DNA from: JAGIBJ01 sp032119795
GTDB taxonomy: Bacteria > Actinomycetota > Thermoleophilia > Solirubrobacterales > Solirubrobacteraceae
Reading direction: 5' to 3'
Assembly (NCBI GenBank): GCA_032119795.1
Contig: JAUMFO010000013.1
Span: 62,001 to 126,000 of the forward strand
Length of the DNA stretch: 64,000 bases
The notes under the pieces were generated by a model, which saw only the letters and a list, made by a program, of their open reading frames with translations, was not told where the DNA came from and did no database searches. A program made the translations under genes and the position numbers. Below are positions 24,435-32,402 of this stretch, piece after piece (position 1 is the stretch's first letter; the number at the start of each line of letters is the position of its first letter).

Positions 24435-24941
24435 TCATGTTCGCGGCTGGCCGAGTTCTTCCTGCAAGCGGTGGGCCACACGGGGTGCCACGAGTCCGTC
24501 GACATTACCGCCAAAGGCGGCGAGCTCCTTCACTCCACTGCTGGAGAGGAACGAGAAGCGCGGGCTGGCCATGAGATAGAAGGTGTCGATTTCCGGTGCG
24601 ACGTGGCGGTTCATCTGGAACATCTCGAGTTCGTACTCGAAGTCCGAGATGGCCCGCAGACCCTTCACAATCGCCTGCGCCCCGACCTCTCGAGCGAACT
24701 CGACGATCAGATTGCGGAACGTCTGCACGCGCACATTCGGCAGGTCGGACGTCGCCTCCGTGATGAAGCTCAGCCGCTCCTCGATCGTGAAGAGCGTCGT
24801 GCCCTTGCGGTGGGGACGGTGCACCACGGCGACGACGACTTCGTCGAAGGTGCTCGCGGCACGGGTGATGATGTCGAGGTGGCCGTTGGTGATCGGGTCG
24901 TAGGTGCCCGGGCAGACGGCGATACGCGGAGGGGTGGTCAT
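24435..24941 (-). CDS. coaD: Phosphopantetheine adenylyltransferase
   Basis: A 168-residue nucleotidyltransferase for the penultimate step of coenzyme A synthesis (4'-phosphopantetheine + ATP to dephospho-CoA). The family motifs are clear: GTYDPITNGHLDI (the T/HxGH-type loop), VKGLRAISDFEYEL and FLSSSGVKELA. It sits 14 bases after rsmD, the common rsmD-coaD order. CoA supply links it to the acyl carrier, PlsX and acyl-CoA synthetase genes of the region. ATG at 24941 matches family length. Confidence 0.96.
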   Translation of the reverse strand: MTTPPRIAVCPGTYDPITNGHLDIITRAASTFDEVVVAVVHRPHRKGTTLFTIEERLSFITEATSDLPNVRVQTFRNLIVEFAREVGAQAIVKGLRAISDFEYELEMFQMNRHVAPEIDTFYLMASPRFSFLSSSGVKELAAFGGNVDGLVAPRVAHRLQEELGQPRT

Positions 24942-24955
24942 CGGTGCGCCACAGC

Positions 24956-25558
24956 CTACGCTTCACCTGCGGCGGCGTCTGCGCTCGCAACCGCAGCGTC
25001 ATCGCCAACGTCGTCCGGGGCGTCGTACAAACGGACCATCACGTCGCGGTAGGTGCGCTCGCGATCCAGCGGCAGCGGCAGGCTGGGCGGGTTGCGCCGA
25101 TCGCCCTCGAGCACGACCCGTGCGCCGGGTTCCAGGAGATCCGGGAGGAGGTTCTCCAGCTTGCTCACGAGCGCGGCCGCCTTGGAATACGGCGCATCGA
25201 TCAGGACGAGGTCGAATCGCTCATCGTCGGCGCGTAGCCGCTGGATCGCTCGGATCACGTCGAGTTCGAGCACGGTCGCGCGGTCCTCGATGCCGAACGT
25301 GGAGATGTTGGCGCGGGCAGCGGTGGCTGCCGCGACGGAGTCGTCGACGAACACCGCCTCAGACGCGCCGCGCGAGATCGCCTCGATGCCAAGCGAGCCG
25401 CACCCGCAACACAGGTCGAGCACGCGAAGCCCGCCGATCGGCCCGAGCATCGAGAACATCGCCTCGCGGACTCGTGCCGCGGTCGGCCTGGTCGTTCCAC
25501 CTTCGGGGGTCACGAGCTTGCGTCCTCGCAGCTCGCCCCCCATCACGCGTAGCGTCAT
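24956..25558 (-). CDS. rsmD: 16S rRNA (guanine-966-N2)-methyltransferase RsmD
   Basis: 200 residues. SAM-binding motif I is LDLCCGCGSLGIEAISRGAS; the N-terminus VMGGELRGRKL and TRPTAARVREAMF are typical of RsmD. The catalytic motif, usually N/D-PPY, reads IDAPYSK, an Ala for the first Pro. The last 30 residues are an acidic, Ala-rich tail. Its ATG overlaps the recG stop by four bases, so it is coupled to recG. RecG-RsmD-CoaD is a conserved order. Confidence 0.92.
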   Translation of the reverse strand: MTLRVMGGELRGRKLVTPEGGTTRPTAARVREAMFSMLGPIGGLRVLDLCCGCGSLGIEAISRGASEAVFVDDSVAAATAARANISTFGIEDRATVLELDVIRAIQRLRADDERFDLVLIDAPYSKAAALVSKLENLLPDLLEPGARVVLEGDRRNPPSLPLPLDRERTYRDVMVRLYDAPDDVGDDAAVASADAAAGEA

Positions 25559-27672
25559 GCGGCCACCCTCGACTGTCTGATTGCTTCGACCTTGCGCCCC
25601 AGCAGCCCGTAGAGCGGGCCGGCGAGGTCGGGGTCGACGTCCAAGATGTCGTCGGCGACGATGTGCGCGCGCTCAAGCAGCGCTTCGTCGTCGGGCAGGC
25701 GCGCGGCGCGGTAGCGGGCCATGCCGGACTGCCGCAGGCCCGTCAGCTCGCCCTCACCACGCAGGCGCAGGTCAATCTCGGCGAGCGCGAAGCCGTCGCG
25801 GTGTTCGACGAGCGCTTTCAGCCGCGGCGAACGGCCGCGGCCAAACAGGACGCAGGCGCCACCGTGCTCGCCACGGCCGACGCGTCCGCGGAGCTGGTGC
25901 AGCTGGGCGATCCCGAAGCGCTCGGCGTCCTCGATGAGCATCACGGTGGCGTTGGGCACGTCGATGCCGACCTCGATCACGGTGGTGGCCACGAGCACCT
26001 GCGCCTCGCCCGCGACGAACCGCGCCATGGCGCGTTCTTTGTCGGCCGCGGGCATCTGGCCGTGGAGCAGCTCGAGGCGCAGGCCGCGCAGCGGCCCGTT
26101 TCTGAGGCGCTCGACCTCGGCCGTCGCCGAGCGTGCCTCAAGTTCCTCGGATTCCTCGACGAGTGGGCACACGACAAACGCCTGCCGGCCGGCAGCGACC
26201 TCGCTGCGCAGATGCTCGTAGGCGAGTTCGCGCTCGTCGGCGGTCTCGCTGACGGCCGTCTTGATCGGCCGGCGGCCCCTCGGGAGCCCGCGCAGCTCGG
26301 TCACGTCGACGGCGCCGAACTCCAGCAGGCGCTGGGTGCGAGGGATCGGGGTCGCGGTGAGGTGCAGGACGTGCGGCGTGCGGCCCTCCGGGGCTTTGGC
26401 CTCCAAGCGGGCGCGCTGGCGGACGCCGAAGCGGTGCTGCTCGTCGATCACCACGACCGAAAGCGCATGGAAGACGACCGGGTCTTCCAGCAGCGCGTGG
26501 GTGCCGATGATCAGGCCGAGCTGGCCGGCCCGCAGCGCGTAGAGAATGCGCTTGCGATCGGCGGCCTTCGTTGATGCCGTCAGCAGCGCCATCGGCAGCA
26601 GCTCGCCGGGCACCAGCTGCTGGAGGGTGCGGAAGTGCTGGCGTGCAAGCGTCTCCGTCGGGGCCATCAGCGCCGCCTGACGGCCGTGTTCGGCGGCGCG
26701 CAGCATCGCGTGAACGGCGACGACGGTCTTGCCGGCGCCAACGTCGCCGAGCAGCAGGCGCTGCATCGGCACGTCGCGAGCGAGTTCGCGATCGAGTTCG
26801 TCGATGGCTCGCGCCTGGTCGTCGGTCGGCGCGAACGGCAGCAGCTCCTCGCGCCAGCGGCGCGTAAGGGTGGGCGGCTCGTCGAGCGGCGTCGCCGCCA
26901 GCCCGGCGCGAGGCAGGTCGCGAAGGCGTCGCTGCACAAGCTGCTCCACGAGCAGCTCCTCGAAGGCCAGCCGCACGCGACCACCCTCCAGGGCGCCGGC
27001 ATGCATCGAGAGGTAGGCGTCGGCGACGCCCGTCAGGCCCTCCCGCTCCCGGATGGCGCCGGGCAGCAGCTCAGGCATGTCGAGGGCGAAGCGGCTGTGG
27101 GAGGCCACGAGCGCCGCGATCTGCGTCGAGGTGATGCCCTCCGTTGCCGGGTAGGTGGCAGCACCTTCGGCGGCACCGGGCTGCAGATCGGTCGGGGCGT
27201 GACCGGAGAGTTTGAGCTTGCCGCCGGGCTGGACGACACCCTGCACGAGCAGCCGCGTGCCGGGCCGGTAGCGGTCCACGAGCCAAGGCTGGTTGAAGAA
27301 GGCGACGCTCAGCTTGCCGGTGCCGTCGACCACCGTGGCCTCCACCATCGGGCGCATTCCGCGCCGCCGGACGGGGCGGCTGCGGATCGACTCGACGCTG
27401 GCAACGACCGTGGCGCTCTCGCCGATCGCCAGATCCGCGATGGATTTCGCCACCGACGACGTGCGCGGCAAGTGTTCAAGCAGGCCACCGATCGTGTCGG
27501 CCCCCAGAGACATCAAGGCCGTCTGCGCTTTCGGCCCGGGTGCAGGCACCGGCTCCTCGAGCCGGCTGGGGCGCGCCCACCGCACCGGCGCGCGGAGCAG
27601 CTGGCCGCGATCGAGCGGCTCCCCGGTGGCAAACCCCCGGGGACCAACAGACCGCAGCGCTGAGGCGCTCAA
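25555..27672 (-). CDS. recG: ATP-dependent DNA helicase RecG
   Basis: 705 residues. RecG remodels stalled replication forks and branches Holliday junctions. The N-terminal wedge/OB domain includes DLAIGESATVVASVESIRSR (split DLAIGESATV, VASVESIRSR). The helicase core shows GDVGAGKTVVAVHAML (Walker A), VVIDEQHRFGVRQR (DEQH box), LHLTATPIPRTQ and QLRGRVGRG. The TTG at 27672 is the most upstream usable start, six bases after the fakA-like stop. The N-terminus is short relative to E. coli but acceptable for the phylum. Confidence 0.95.
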   Translation of the reverse strand: MSASALRSVGPRGFATGEPLDRGQLLRAPVRWARPSRLEEPVPAPGPKAQTALMSLGADTIGGLLEHLPRTSSVAKSIADLAIGESATVVASVESIRSRPVRRRGMRPMVEATVVDGTGKLSVAFFNQPWLVDRYRPGTRLLVQGVVQPGGKLKLSGHAPTDLQPGAAEGAATYPATEGITSTQIAALVASHSRFALDMPELLPGAIREREGLTGVADAYLSMHAGALEGGRVRLAFEELLVEQLVQRRLRDLPRAGLAATPLDEPPTLTRRWREELLPFAPTDDQARAIDELDRELARDVPMQRLLLGDVGAGKTVVAVHAMLRAAEHGRQAALMAPTETLARQHFRTLQQLVPGELLPMALLTASTKAADRKRILYALRAGQLGLIIGTHALLEDPVVFHALSVVVIDEQHRFGVRQRARLEAKAPEGRTPHVLHLTATPIPRTQRLLEFGAVDVTELRGLPRGRRPIKTAVSETADERELAYEHLRSEVAAGRQAFVVCPLVEESEELEARSATAEVERLRNGPLRGLRLELLHGQMPAADKERAMARFVAGEAQVLVATTVIEVGIDVPNATVMLIEDAERFGIAQLHQLRGRVGRGEHGGACVLFGRGRSPRLKALVEHRDGFALAEIDLRLRGEGELTGLRQSGMARYRAARLPDDEALLERAHIVADDILDVDPDLAGPLYGLLGRKVEAIRQSRVAA

Positions 27673-27678
27673 ACGGCC

Positions 27679-29322
27679 CTACTCGGCCGCCAGCAGCCAC
27701 CACCAGGCCTGCTGACCGCCGTCGAAGACCTCAAGGTCGATCCCGCCGGGTGCGAGCTGCCGCACGCCGTCGGCGTCCAGCGGCGCCTCGGCGCCCACGA
27801 GGCACGTCACGAGCTCGGCGCCGCCAGAGCTGAGCGCCGCGAGCGTCGCTCCCAGGGTCGGTCCAGGCTCGCCCCATGCCACGAGTTCATCTCCGACGTA
27901 GCCCAGGGTGTCGCCCTTGCGGAAGCGGCCCGCGGCATCGTCTTTGGCGGCGGGCGCGATCCCGCCGGAGTGCAGCGACTCCAGGTGCTCGGCGCCCGCA
28001 GCCGCATTGGCCTCAGCCGTGCCGTCGGGATCGAGCACCGCGAGCACCGAGATGCCTTCCGCCTGTGAGCGGGTCCGGATAACTCGGGTCGGCTTCTCGG
28101 AGAGGCCGGCGGCGCGCTCGGCAGCCATCACCACGTTCGGCGAGTTGGGGAGCACGACGACCTGATCGGACGACGACCGGTGGATCGCGGAGAGAATGTC
28201 TGCGGTGGACGGGTTCATCGTCGGGCCGCCGTCGACGGTGACGGCGCCCTCGCCGCGGAAGAACAAGCCAGCGCCGTCGCCGGAGTTGACGGCGACCACG
28301 CCGCAGGCCGCAGCTGGTCCAGCGGCCTCCAGCCGCGCCGCGCGCTCGACGACCTGGGCGTGCATGTCGGCGATATCCACGTTGGACACCGTGCCGATCC
28401 CGGCGAAGAGCCCCTGCGTCTGCTCGGGGTCGTCGGTGTGGATGTGGATCTTGATCGTGTGGCGATCACCGACCACGAGCAGCGAGTCTCCATGTGCTTC
28501 TAGCGTCTCGCGCCACACAGCCGGGTCGAGCCCGTCGCCGGTGACCGCGAAGTTCGTGCAGTACCGGAACGTCTCGGAGTCGTGCTCGGGGCGGTGCGTG
28601 CGAGCCGGGGCCGCGTAGCGGTCGATCTCGGCCGGCGGCTGGCCGCGCAGCTGGCCGAGCATTCCAGAAAGAATGATCGTGATCGCGTGGGCGCCGGAGT
28701 CGACGACGCCGGCTTCCTTGAGCGCCGGCAGCAGCGAAGGGCCGCGCTTGACGGACTCGCGGCCGGTGTCGAGCGCCAACTCGAGGAGATCCGCGATCCG
28801 GCGGTCCTGCTCGTCTTGCGACGTGCCTGGGGCGACCCGCGGCTCATCGAGCGTGGCGACCTCGCTGGCGATCCGGCCCGCCATCTCGCGAGAGACGGTG
28901 AGCATCGTGCCCTCGGCCGGCTGGCGGACGGAGCCGTAGGCGCGCTCGGAGGCGCGGGCCATGCCTGCGGCCAGCATCGTCGGGCCGACGAGCTCGCCCG
29001 GGCGGGCGATGAGCTCTTCTACGGCGCCGCGGATGAGCTGGGAGAGGATCACCCCGGAATTGCCGCGGGCGCCGAGCAGTGCGGCGCGGCCGACGGACTC
29101 GACGATCTGGTCGCGGCCGATCTCGTCGAGCGACTGATCGGTGGCGGAGAGGCGGTCGAGCTCGTCGAGCACGGCCCGCATCGTGAGCGCCATGTTGTCT
29201 CCCGTGTCTCCGTCGGCGACGGGGAACACGTTGAGGTCGTTGACCTCCTGGCGACGCGCTTCAAGCTCAGCGAGCCCAGCGGCCACCAAGGAGCGCAAGC
29301 GGACGATGGTGGGGTCGGTCAC
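27679..29322 (-). CDS. DAK2-domain fatty acid kinase, FakA-like
   Basis: 547 residues. The N-terminal DhaL/DAK2 kinase domain has NDLNVFPVADGDTGDNMALT (metal/ATP site) and LLGARGNSGVILSQ; the middle has the FakA-type YCTNFAVTGDG and HIHTDDPEQ segment; the C-terminal domain (about 330-547) is the DegV-related FakA_C region. In firmicutes FakA phosphorylates FakB-bound fatty acids for phospholipid synthesis. No fakB is visible here. The gene sits between rpmB and recG, a conserved location in many Gram-positives. GTG start at 29322. Confidence 0.88.
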   Translation of the reverse strand: MTDPTIVRLRSLVAAGLAELEARRQEVNDLNVFPVADGDTGDNMALTMRAVLDELDRLSATDQSLDEIGRDQIVESVGRAALLGARGNSGVILSQLIRGAVEELIARPGELVGPTMLAAGMARASERAYGSVRQPAEGTMLTVSREMAGRIASEVATLDEPRVAPGTSQDEQDRRIADLLELALDTGRESVKRGPSLLPALKEAGVVDSGAHAITIILSGMLGQLRGQPPAEIDRYAAPARTHRPEHDSETFRYCTNFAVTGDGLDPAVWRETLEAHGDSLLVVGDRHTIKIHIHTDDPEQTQGLFAGIGTVSNVDIADMHAQVVERAARLEAAGPAAACGVVAVNSGDGAGLFFRGEGAVTVDGGPTMNPSTADILSAIHRSSSDQVVVLPNSPNVVMAAERAAGLSEKPTRVIRTRSQAEGISVLAVLDPDGTAEANAAAGAEHLESLHSGGIAPAAKDDAAGRFRKGDTLGYVGDELVAWGEPGPTLGATLAALSSGGAELVTCLVGAEAPLDADGVRQLAPGGIDLEVFDGGQQAWWWLLAAE

Positions 29323-29346
29323 GAGTTCACGTCCCAGGGGGTGGAG

Positions 29347-29372
29347 CGATCACGACCATCGAAACGTGATCG
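29347..29372 (-). terminator. Hairpin between rpmB and fakA-like gene
   Basis: CGATCACG pairs with CGTGATCG over a ten-base loop, 24 bases before the fakA-like GTG. It could terminate or attenuate the rpmB transcript; there is no T-run after it. Confidence 0.4.
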
Positions 29373-29458
29373 TGACAGGGGGTCCCGACGCCTTCGAGCG
29401 GCGGCGGGGCAAATGCAGGCGGTGCAGGGCGAACGCAAGGCTCGCCCGAAGGGCGTCG

Positions 29459-29650
29459 TTAGACGGCCTTCACGACCTTGCCGGCCTTCAGGCAACGCGT
29501 GCACGTGTACTCACGCCGCGGCGCGCCCTTGATCAACACGCGAACCTTCTGCAGGTTCGGGTTGAATCGGCGCTTCGTAGCGACCATGGAGTGGGAGCGG
29601 CTCTGACCGAACGCAGGCCCCTTACCACAGGAATGACAGACCTTTGACAT
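29459..29650 (-). CDS. rpmB: 50S ribosomal protein L28
   Basis: A 63-residue L28 with the family core HSMVATKRRFNPNLQKVRV. Two Cys pairs, VCHSCGKGP and YTCTRC, make it the zinc-binding form. ATG at 29650. It is the first gene of the minus-strand housekeeping series that continues into fakA-like, recG, rsmD and coaD. The 69 bases upstream, before the small membrane-protein gene's stop, are the likely promoter. Confidence 0.96.
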   Translation of the reverse strand: MSKVCHSCGKGPAFGQSRSHSMVATKRRFNPNLQKVRVLIKGAPRREYTCTRCLKAGKVVKAV

Positions 29651-29718
29651 ACGACGCAGAACTGTAGCGGGAACGGGCGCTCGGGGCGGCGACCCTTCCC
29701 GGCGGACCCGCGGGGTGC

Positions 29719-30054
29719 CTAGCGCCGCGGCCGCACGGGCGCCGGCGAGCGCTCGGGCTCGGGCTGCTGCGGGCGCACGCGACGCCGGGGGGCACGCCCG
29801 GGATGCGCGACGCGATCGCCATGCTCGCGCAGGCGCTTGCGGGCCGGCTCGGACTCAGGCAGCGGCGCGCCGCCGGTCGGCGCGACCGGCTCAGGCGCGT
29901 CGGGCCGCTTAGAACCGCCGTCGCCGCCGTCCTCGTCGGTCGGGAACCACTTGAAGAGGCCGCGAAGCCCCTCCTCGCCGCGCACGGCCCAGATCATCAC
30001 CGGCACACCGAGGGTGTGAATGACGATCGTGAAGATGATCGCAGCGGTGGCCAC
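29719..30054 (-). CDS. Small single-span membrane protein with Pro/Arg-rich tail
   Basis: 111 residues: one N-terminal hydrophobic helix (about 3-24, ATAAIIFTIVIHTLGVPVMI), then EEGLRGLFKWFPTDEDGG and a disordered Pro/Arg/Glu-rich tail. I do not recognise a family. The start is a GTG at 30054, ten bases after the ribH stop, so it is probably the last gene of the riboflavin operon. The membrane helix argues that the frame is real. Confidence 0.6.
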   Translation of the reverse strand: MATAAIIFTIVIHTLGVPVMIWAVRGEEGLRGLFKWFPTDEDGGDGGSKRPDAPEPVAPTGGAPLPESEPARKRLREHGDRVAHPGRAPRRRVRPQQPEPERSPAPVRPRR

Positions 30055-30063
30055 GCCTAGAAC

Positions 30064-30504
30064 CTAGCGTGCAGCGAGCCGCTTTTTCGCGTCGAGAAGC
30101 GCCAGAACTGCGGCAGTTGCGTGTTCTCCGCTATCTCGCTTGCCGCCGCCGGAGCGTGCAATCGCCTGCTCTTGGCTCTCGACCGTCAATACACCGAAAC
30201 CACACGGAACGCCGGTGGTGAGCTGGACCTCCATGATCCCGCGCGCCACCTCCTCGCAGACGTGGTCGTAGTGAGAGGTCTGGCCGCGGATTACGGCGCC
30301 GAGCAGCACGACGGCGTCGAACCCAGCATCCGCCGCGTATTTCGCGATCACCGGGAGCTCAAACGCGCCCGGCACCTCGAACCGCTCGATCGCCTCGATG
30401 CCGGCGTCCTTGAGCGCGGCGACGGCAGACGTCTCCAGGCGCTCGGCAAGGTCGGTGTAGAAGGTCGCGACGCCAATCGCGACCCGTGGGCTCTCCAGGC
30501 TCAT
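30064..30504 (-). CDS. ribH: 6,7-dimethyl-8-ribityllumazine synthase
   Basis: 146 residues. RibH condenses the pyrimidine from RibD with the C4 phosphate made by RibB to form the lumazine used by riboflavin synthase. Motifs: VPGAFELPVIAKYA, VLLGAVIRGQTSHYDHVCEE (with the catalytic His), and GVLTVESQEQAIAR. ATG overlaps the ribBA stop by four bases. It is the last enzyme gene in ribD-ribE-ribBA-ribH. Confidence 0.96.
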   Translation of the reverse strand: MSLESPRVAIGVATFYTDLAERLETSAVAALKDAGIEAIERFEVPGAFELPVIAKYAADAGFDAVVLLGAVIRGQTSHYDHVCEEVARGIMEVQLTTGVPCGFGVLTVESQEQAIARSGGGKRDSGEHATAAVLALLDAKKRLAAR

Positions 30505-31781
30505 GCTTTGCCCTCAGCGGCCCGGGCGGCGTCGAGCTTGAGTTCCTCGAGCCCCATCTCCTCATCCAGCGCGAGGCCCTGGTGGTGCAGCAGATGCTCC
30601 ATCCGGTCGCGCTTGGTGCGCAGGTAGTCACGGTTGTGGTCGCCGGAGACGACCTCGATCGGCACCTGAGCGCTCACGGAAAGGCCGTAGCCCTCAAGCC
30701 CGCGAATCTTCTTGGGGTTGTTCGTCAGGATCCGCAGCGACGAGAGCCCCAGGTCGACCAGGATCTGGGCGCCGATGCCGTAGTCCCGCAGATCGGCCGG
30801 GAGGCCGAGCTTGAGGTTGGCGTCGACGGTGTCGTAGCCCTCCTCCTGCAGTTTGTAGGCGCGCAGCTTGTTCAGCAGGCCGATGCCGCGCCCCTCCTGC
30901 GACAGGTAGAGCAGGACGCCCTGGCCCTCGGCCTCGATCATCGCCAGCGCCGACTCGAGCTGCTCGCCGCAGTCGCAGCGCAGCGAGTGGAACACGTCGC
31001 CGGTGAGGCACTCGGAGTGCACGCGCACCAGCACGTCCTGGGCCCCGTCGATCTCGCCCTTCACCAGTGCCACATGGTGCTTGCCGTTGGCGAGCTCCCG
31101 GTAGCCAACGGCGGTGAACTCGCCGTGGACGGTCGGCAGGTTGATGTCGACGACGCGCTCGACGAGCTTGTCGTTCTTGCGGCGGTAGGCGATCAGATCG
31201 GCGATCGTGATCATCCTCAGGCCGTGGAGCGCCGCATACGGCTCCAGATCGGGAACGCGGGCCATCGTCCCGTCCTCGTTCATGATCTCGCAGATCACGC
31301 CGGCGGGCGTGAGCCCAGCCAGGCGCGCCAGATCGGTGGAGGCCTCGGTGTGGCCCGTGCGCTCCAGCACGCCGCCCTGCTTGGCCTTCAGCGGCGACAC
31401 GTGCCCGGGCACGACGATGTCGGCCTTGCCCTTGGTCGGGTCAACGGCCACGCGGATCGTCTGGGCGCGATCGGCTGCGGAGATGCCGGTGGTGACGCCC
31501 TCGCGAGCCTCGATCGTGACGGTGAAGGCCGTCTCAAGCGGCGCCTCGTTCTTCTGCGTCATCAGCTCCAGGCCGAGTTCTTCGCAGCGGCCCGGAGTCA
31601 GCGCGAGGCAGATCCAGCCGCGCGCCTGCGTGGCCATGAAGTTGATTGCCTCGGCCGTGACGAACTCGGCGGCCATCACGAGGTCGCCCTCGTTCTCGCG
31701 GTCCTCGTCGTCAACGACGATGATCATCTTGCCGGCGCGGATGTCCTCCAGCGCCTCGTCGATCGTAGAAAAGGCACTCAT
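30501..31781 (-). CDS. ribBA: Bifunctional DHBP synthase / GTP cyclohydrolase II
   Basis: 426 residues with two domains. RibB (1-205): IIVVDDEDRENEGDLVMAAE and ERTGHTEASTDLARLAG make 3,4-dihydroxy-2-butanone 4-phosphate. RibA (210-400): VHSECLTGDVFHSLRCDCGE (Zn-binding Cys), QEGRGIGLLNKLRAY and LTNNPKKIRGLEGYG open GTP. The frame is open further upstream, but the ATG at 31781 is right: it overlaps the ribE TGA as ATGA and gives the typical SAFSTIDEALEDI start. Confidence 0.96.
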   Translation of the reverse strand: MSAFSTIDEALEDIRAGKMIIVVDDEDRENEGDLVMAAEFVTAEAINFMATQARGWICLALTPGRCEELGLELMTQKNEAPLETAFTVTIEAREGVTTGISAADRAQTIRVAVDPTKGKADIVVPGHVSPLKAKQGGVLERTGHTEASTDLARLAGLTPAGVICEIMNEDGTMARVPDLEPYAALHGLRMITIADLIAYRRKNDKLVERVVDINLPTVHGEFTAVGYRELANGKHHVALVKGEIDGAQDVLVRVHSECLTGDVFHSLRCDCGEQLESALAMIEAEGQGVLLYLSQEGRGIGLLNKLRAYKLQEEGYDTVDANLKLGLPADLRDYGIGAQILVDLGLSSLRILTNNPKKIRGLEGYGLSVSAQVPIEVVSGDHNRDYLRTKRDRMEHLLHHQGLALDEEMGLEELKLDAARAAEGKA

Positions 31782-32401
31782 GCCGGCTCTCCAGCCTTGT
31801 CTGCGCGCCGCGAGAGGTAGGACTCCACGAGCGTCGCGATCTGCTTGGCCATCGCGTCGACCTCGAGGTTGATGCGGGTGCCCTCGGCCGCGAAACCGAA
31901 TGTGGTGCGTTCCAGCGTCTCCGGGATGAGCGCGACCTCGACCCGGTTTGCGTTGATCTCCGCGACCGTCAGCGACACGCCATTGAGCGTGATCGAGCCG
32001 CGGTCCACGACGAAGTCGGTGTACTGCTCGGGGATGTCGAGCGCCACGCGGCGGCCGAGATCTTCCTCGCGAACCCACGCGACGACGGCGACGGAGTCGA
32101 CGTGGCCCTGGACGACGTGGCCGCCGAGACGATCCTCAGCACGCATCGCGAGCTCGAGGTTGACCAGATCGCCTTCTTGCAGCTCGCCGGTGGTGCTGTT
32201 GGCGAGCGTCTGCGGAATGGCGTCGGCCGAGAAGCCGATGTCGTCCGGGTCGATCGCTGTGAGGCAGACGCCGTTCACTGAGATCGAGTCACCGGCGCTC
32301 AGCTCTGGTGCGAGCTCCGTCCGGATATGGACCCTTGCGCCGGCGCCGATCGGCTCGATCGCTACGACCGAACCGAGGTCCTGAATCAACCCTGTGAACA
32401 C
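31778..32401 (-). CDS. ribE: Riboflavin synthase alpha chain
   Basis: 207 residues with the two homologous lumazine-binding halves: FTGLIQDLGSVVAIEP and SISVNGVCLTAID in the first, GGHVVQGHVDSVAVV and SITLNGVSLTVAEIN in the second. It dismutates two lumazines to riboflavin and a pyrimidine. GTG start at 32401, one base after the ribD stop; its own stop overlaps ribBA. Confidence 0.96.
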   Translation of the reverse strand: MFTGLIQDLGSVVAIEPIGAGARVHIRTELAPELSAGDSISVNGVCLTAIDPDDIGFSADAIPQTLANSTTGELQEGDLVNLELAMRAEDRLGGHVVQGHVDSVAVVAWVREEDLGRRVALDIPEQYTDFVVDRGSITLNGVSLTVAEINANRVEVALIPETLERTTFGFAAEGTRINLEVDAMAKQIATLVESYLSRRADKAGEPA

Positions 32402-32402
32402 G

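Noticed and set aside
22853..24514. Reading the uncharacterised gene as a 553-residue protein starting at 24514
   Set aside because: The extra N-terminal part overlaps the sepIVA-like gene in another frame and is Ser/Arg low-complexity; the ATG at 23866 after a terminator-like hairpin is more sensible.
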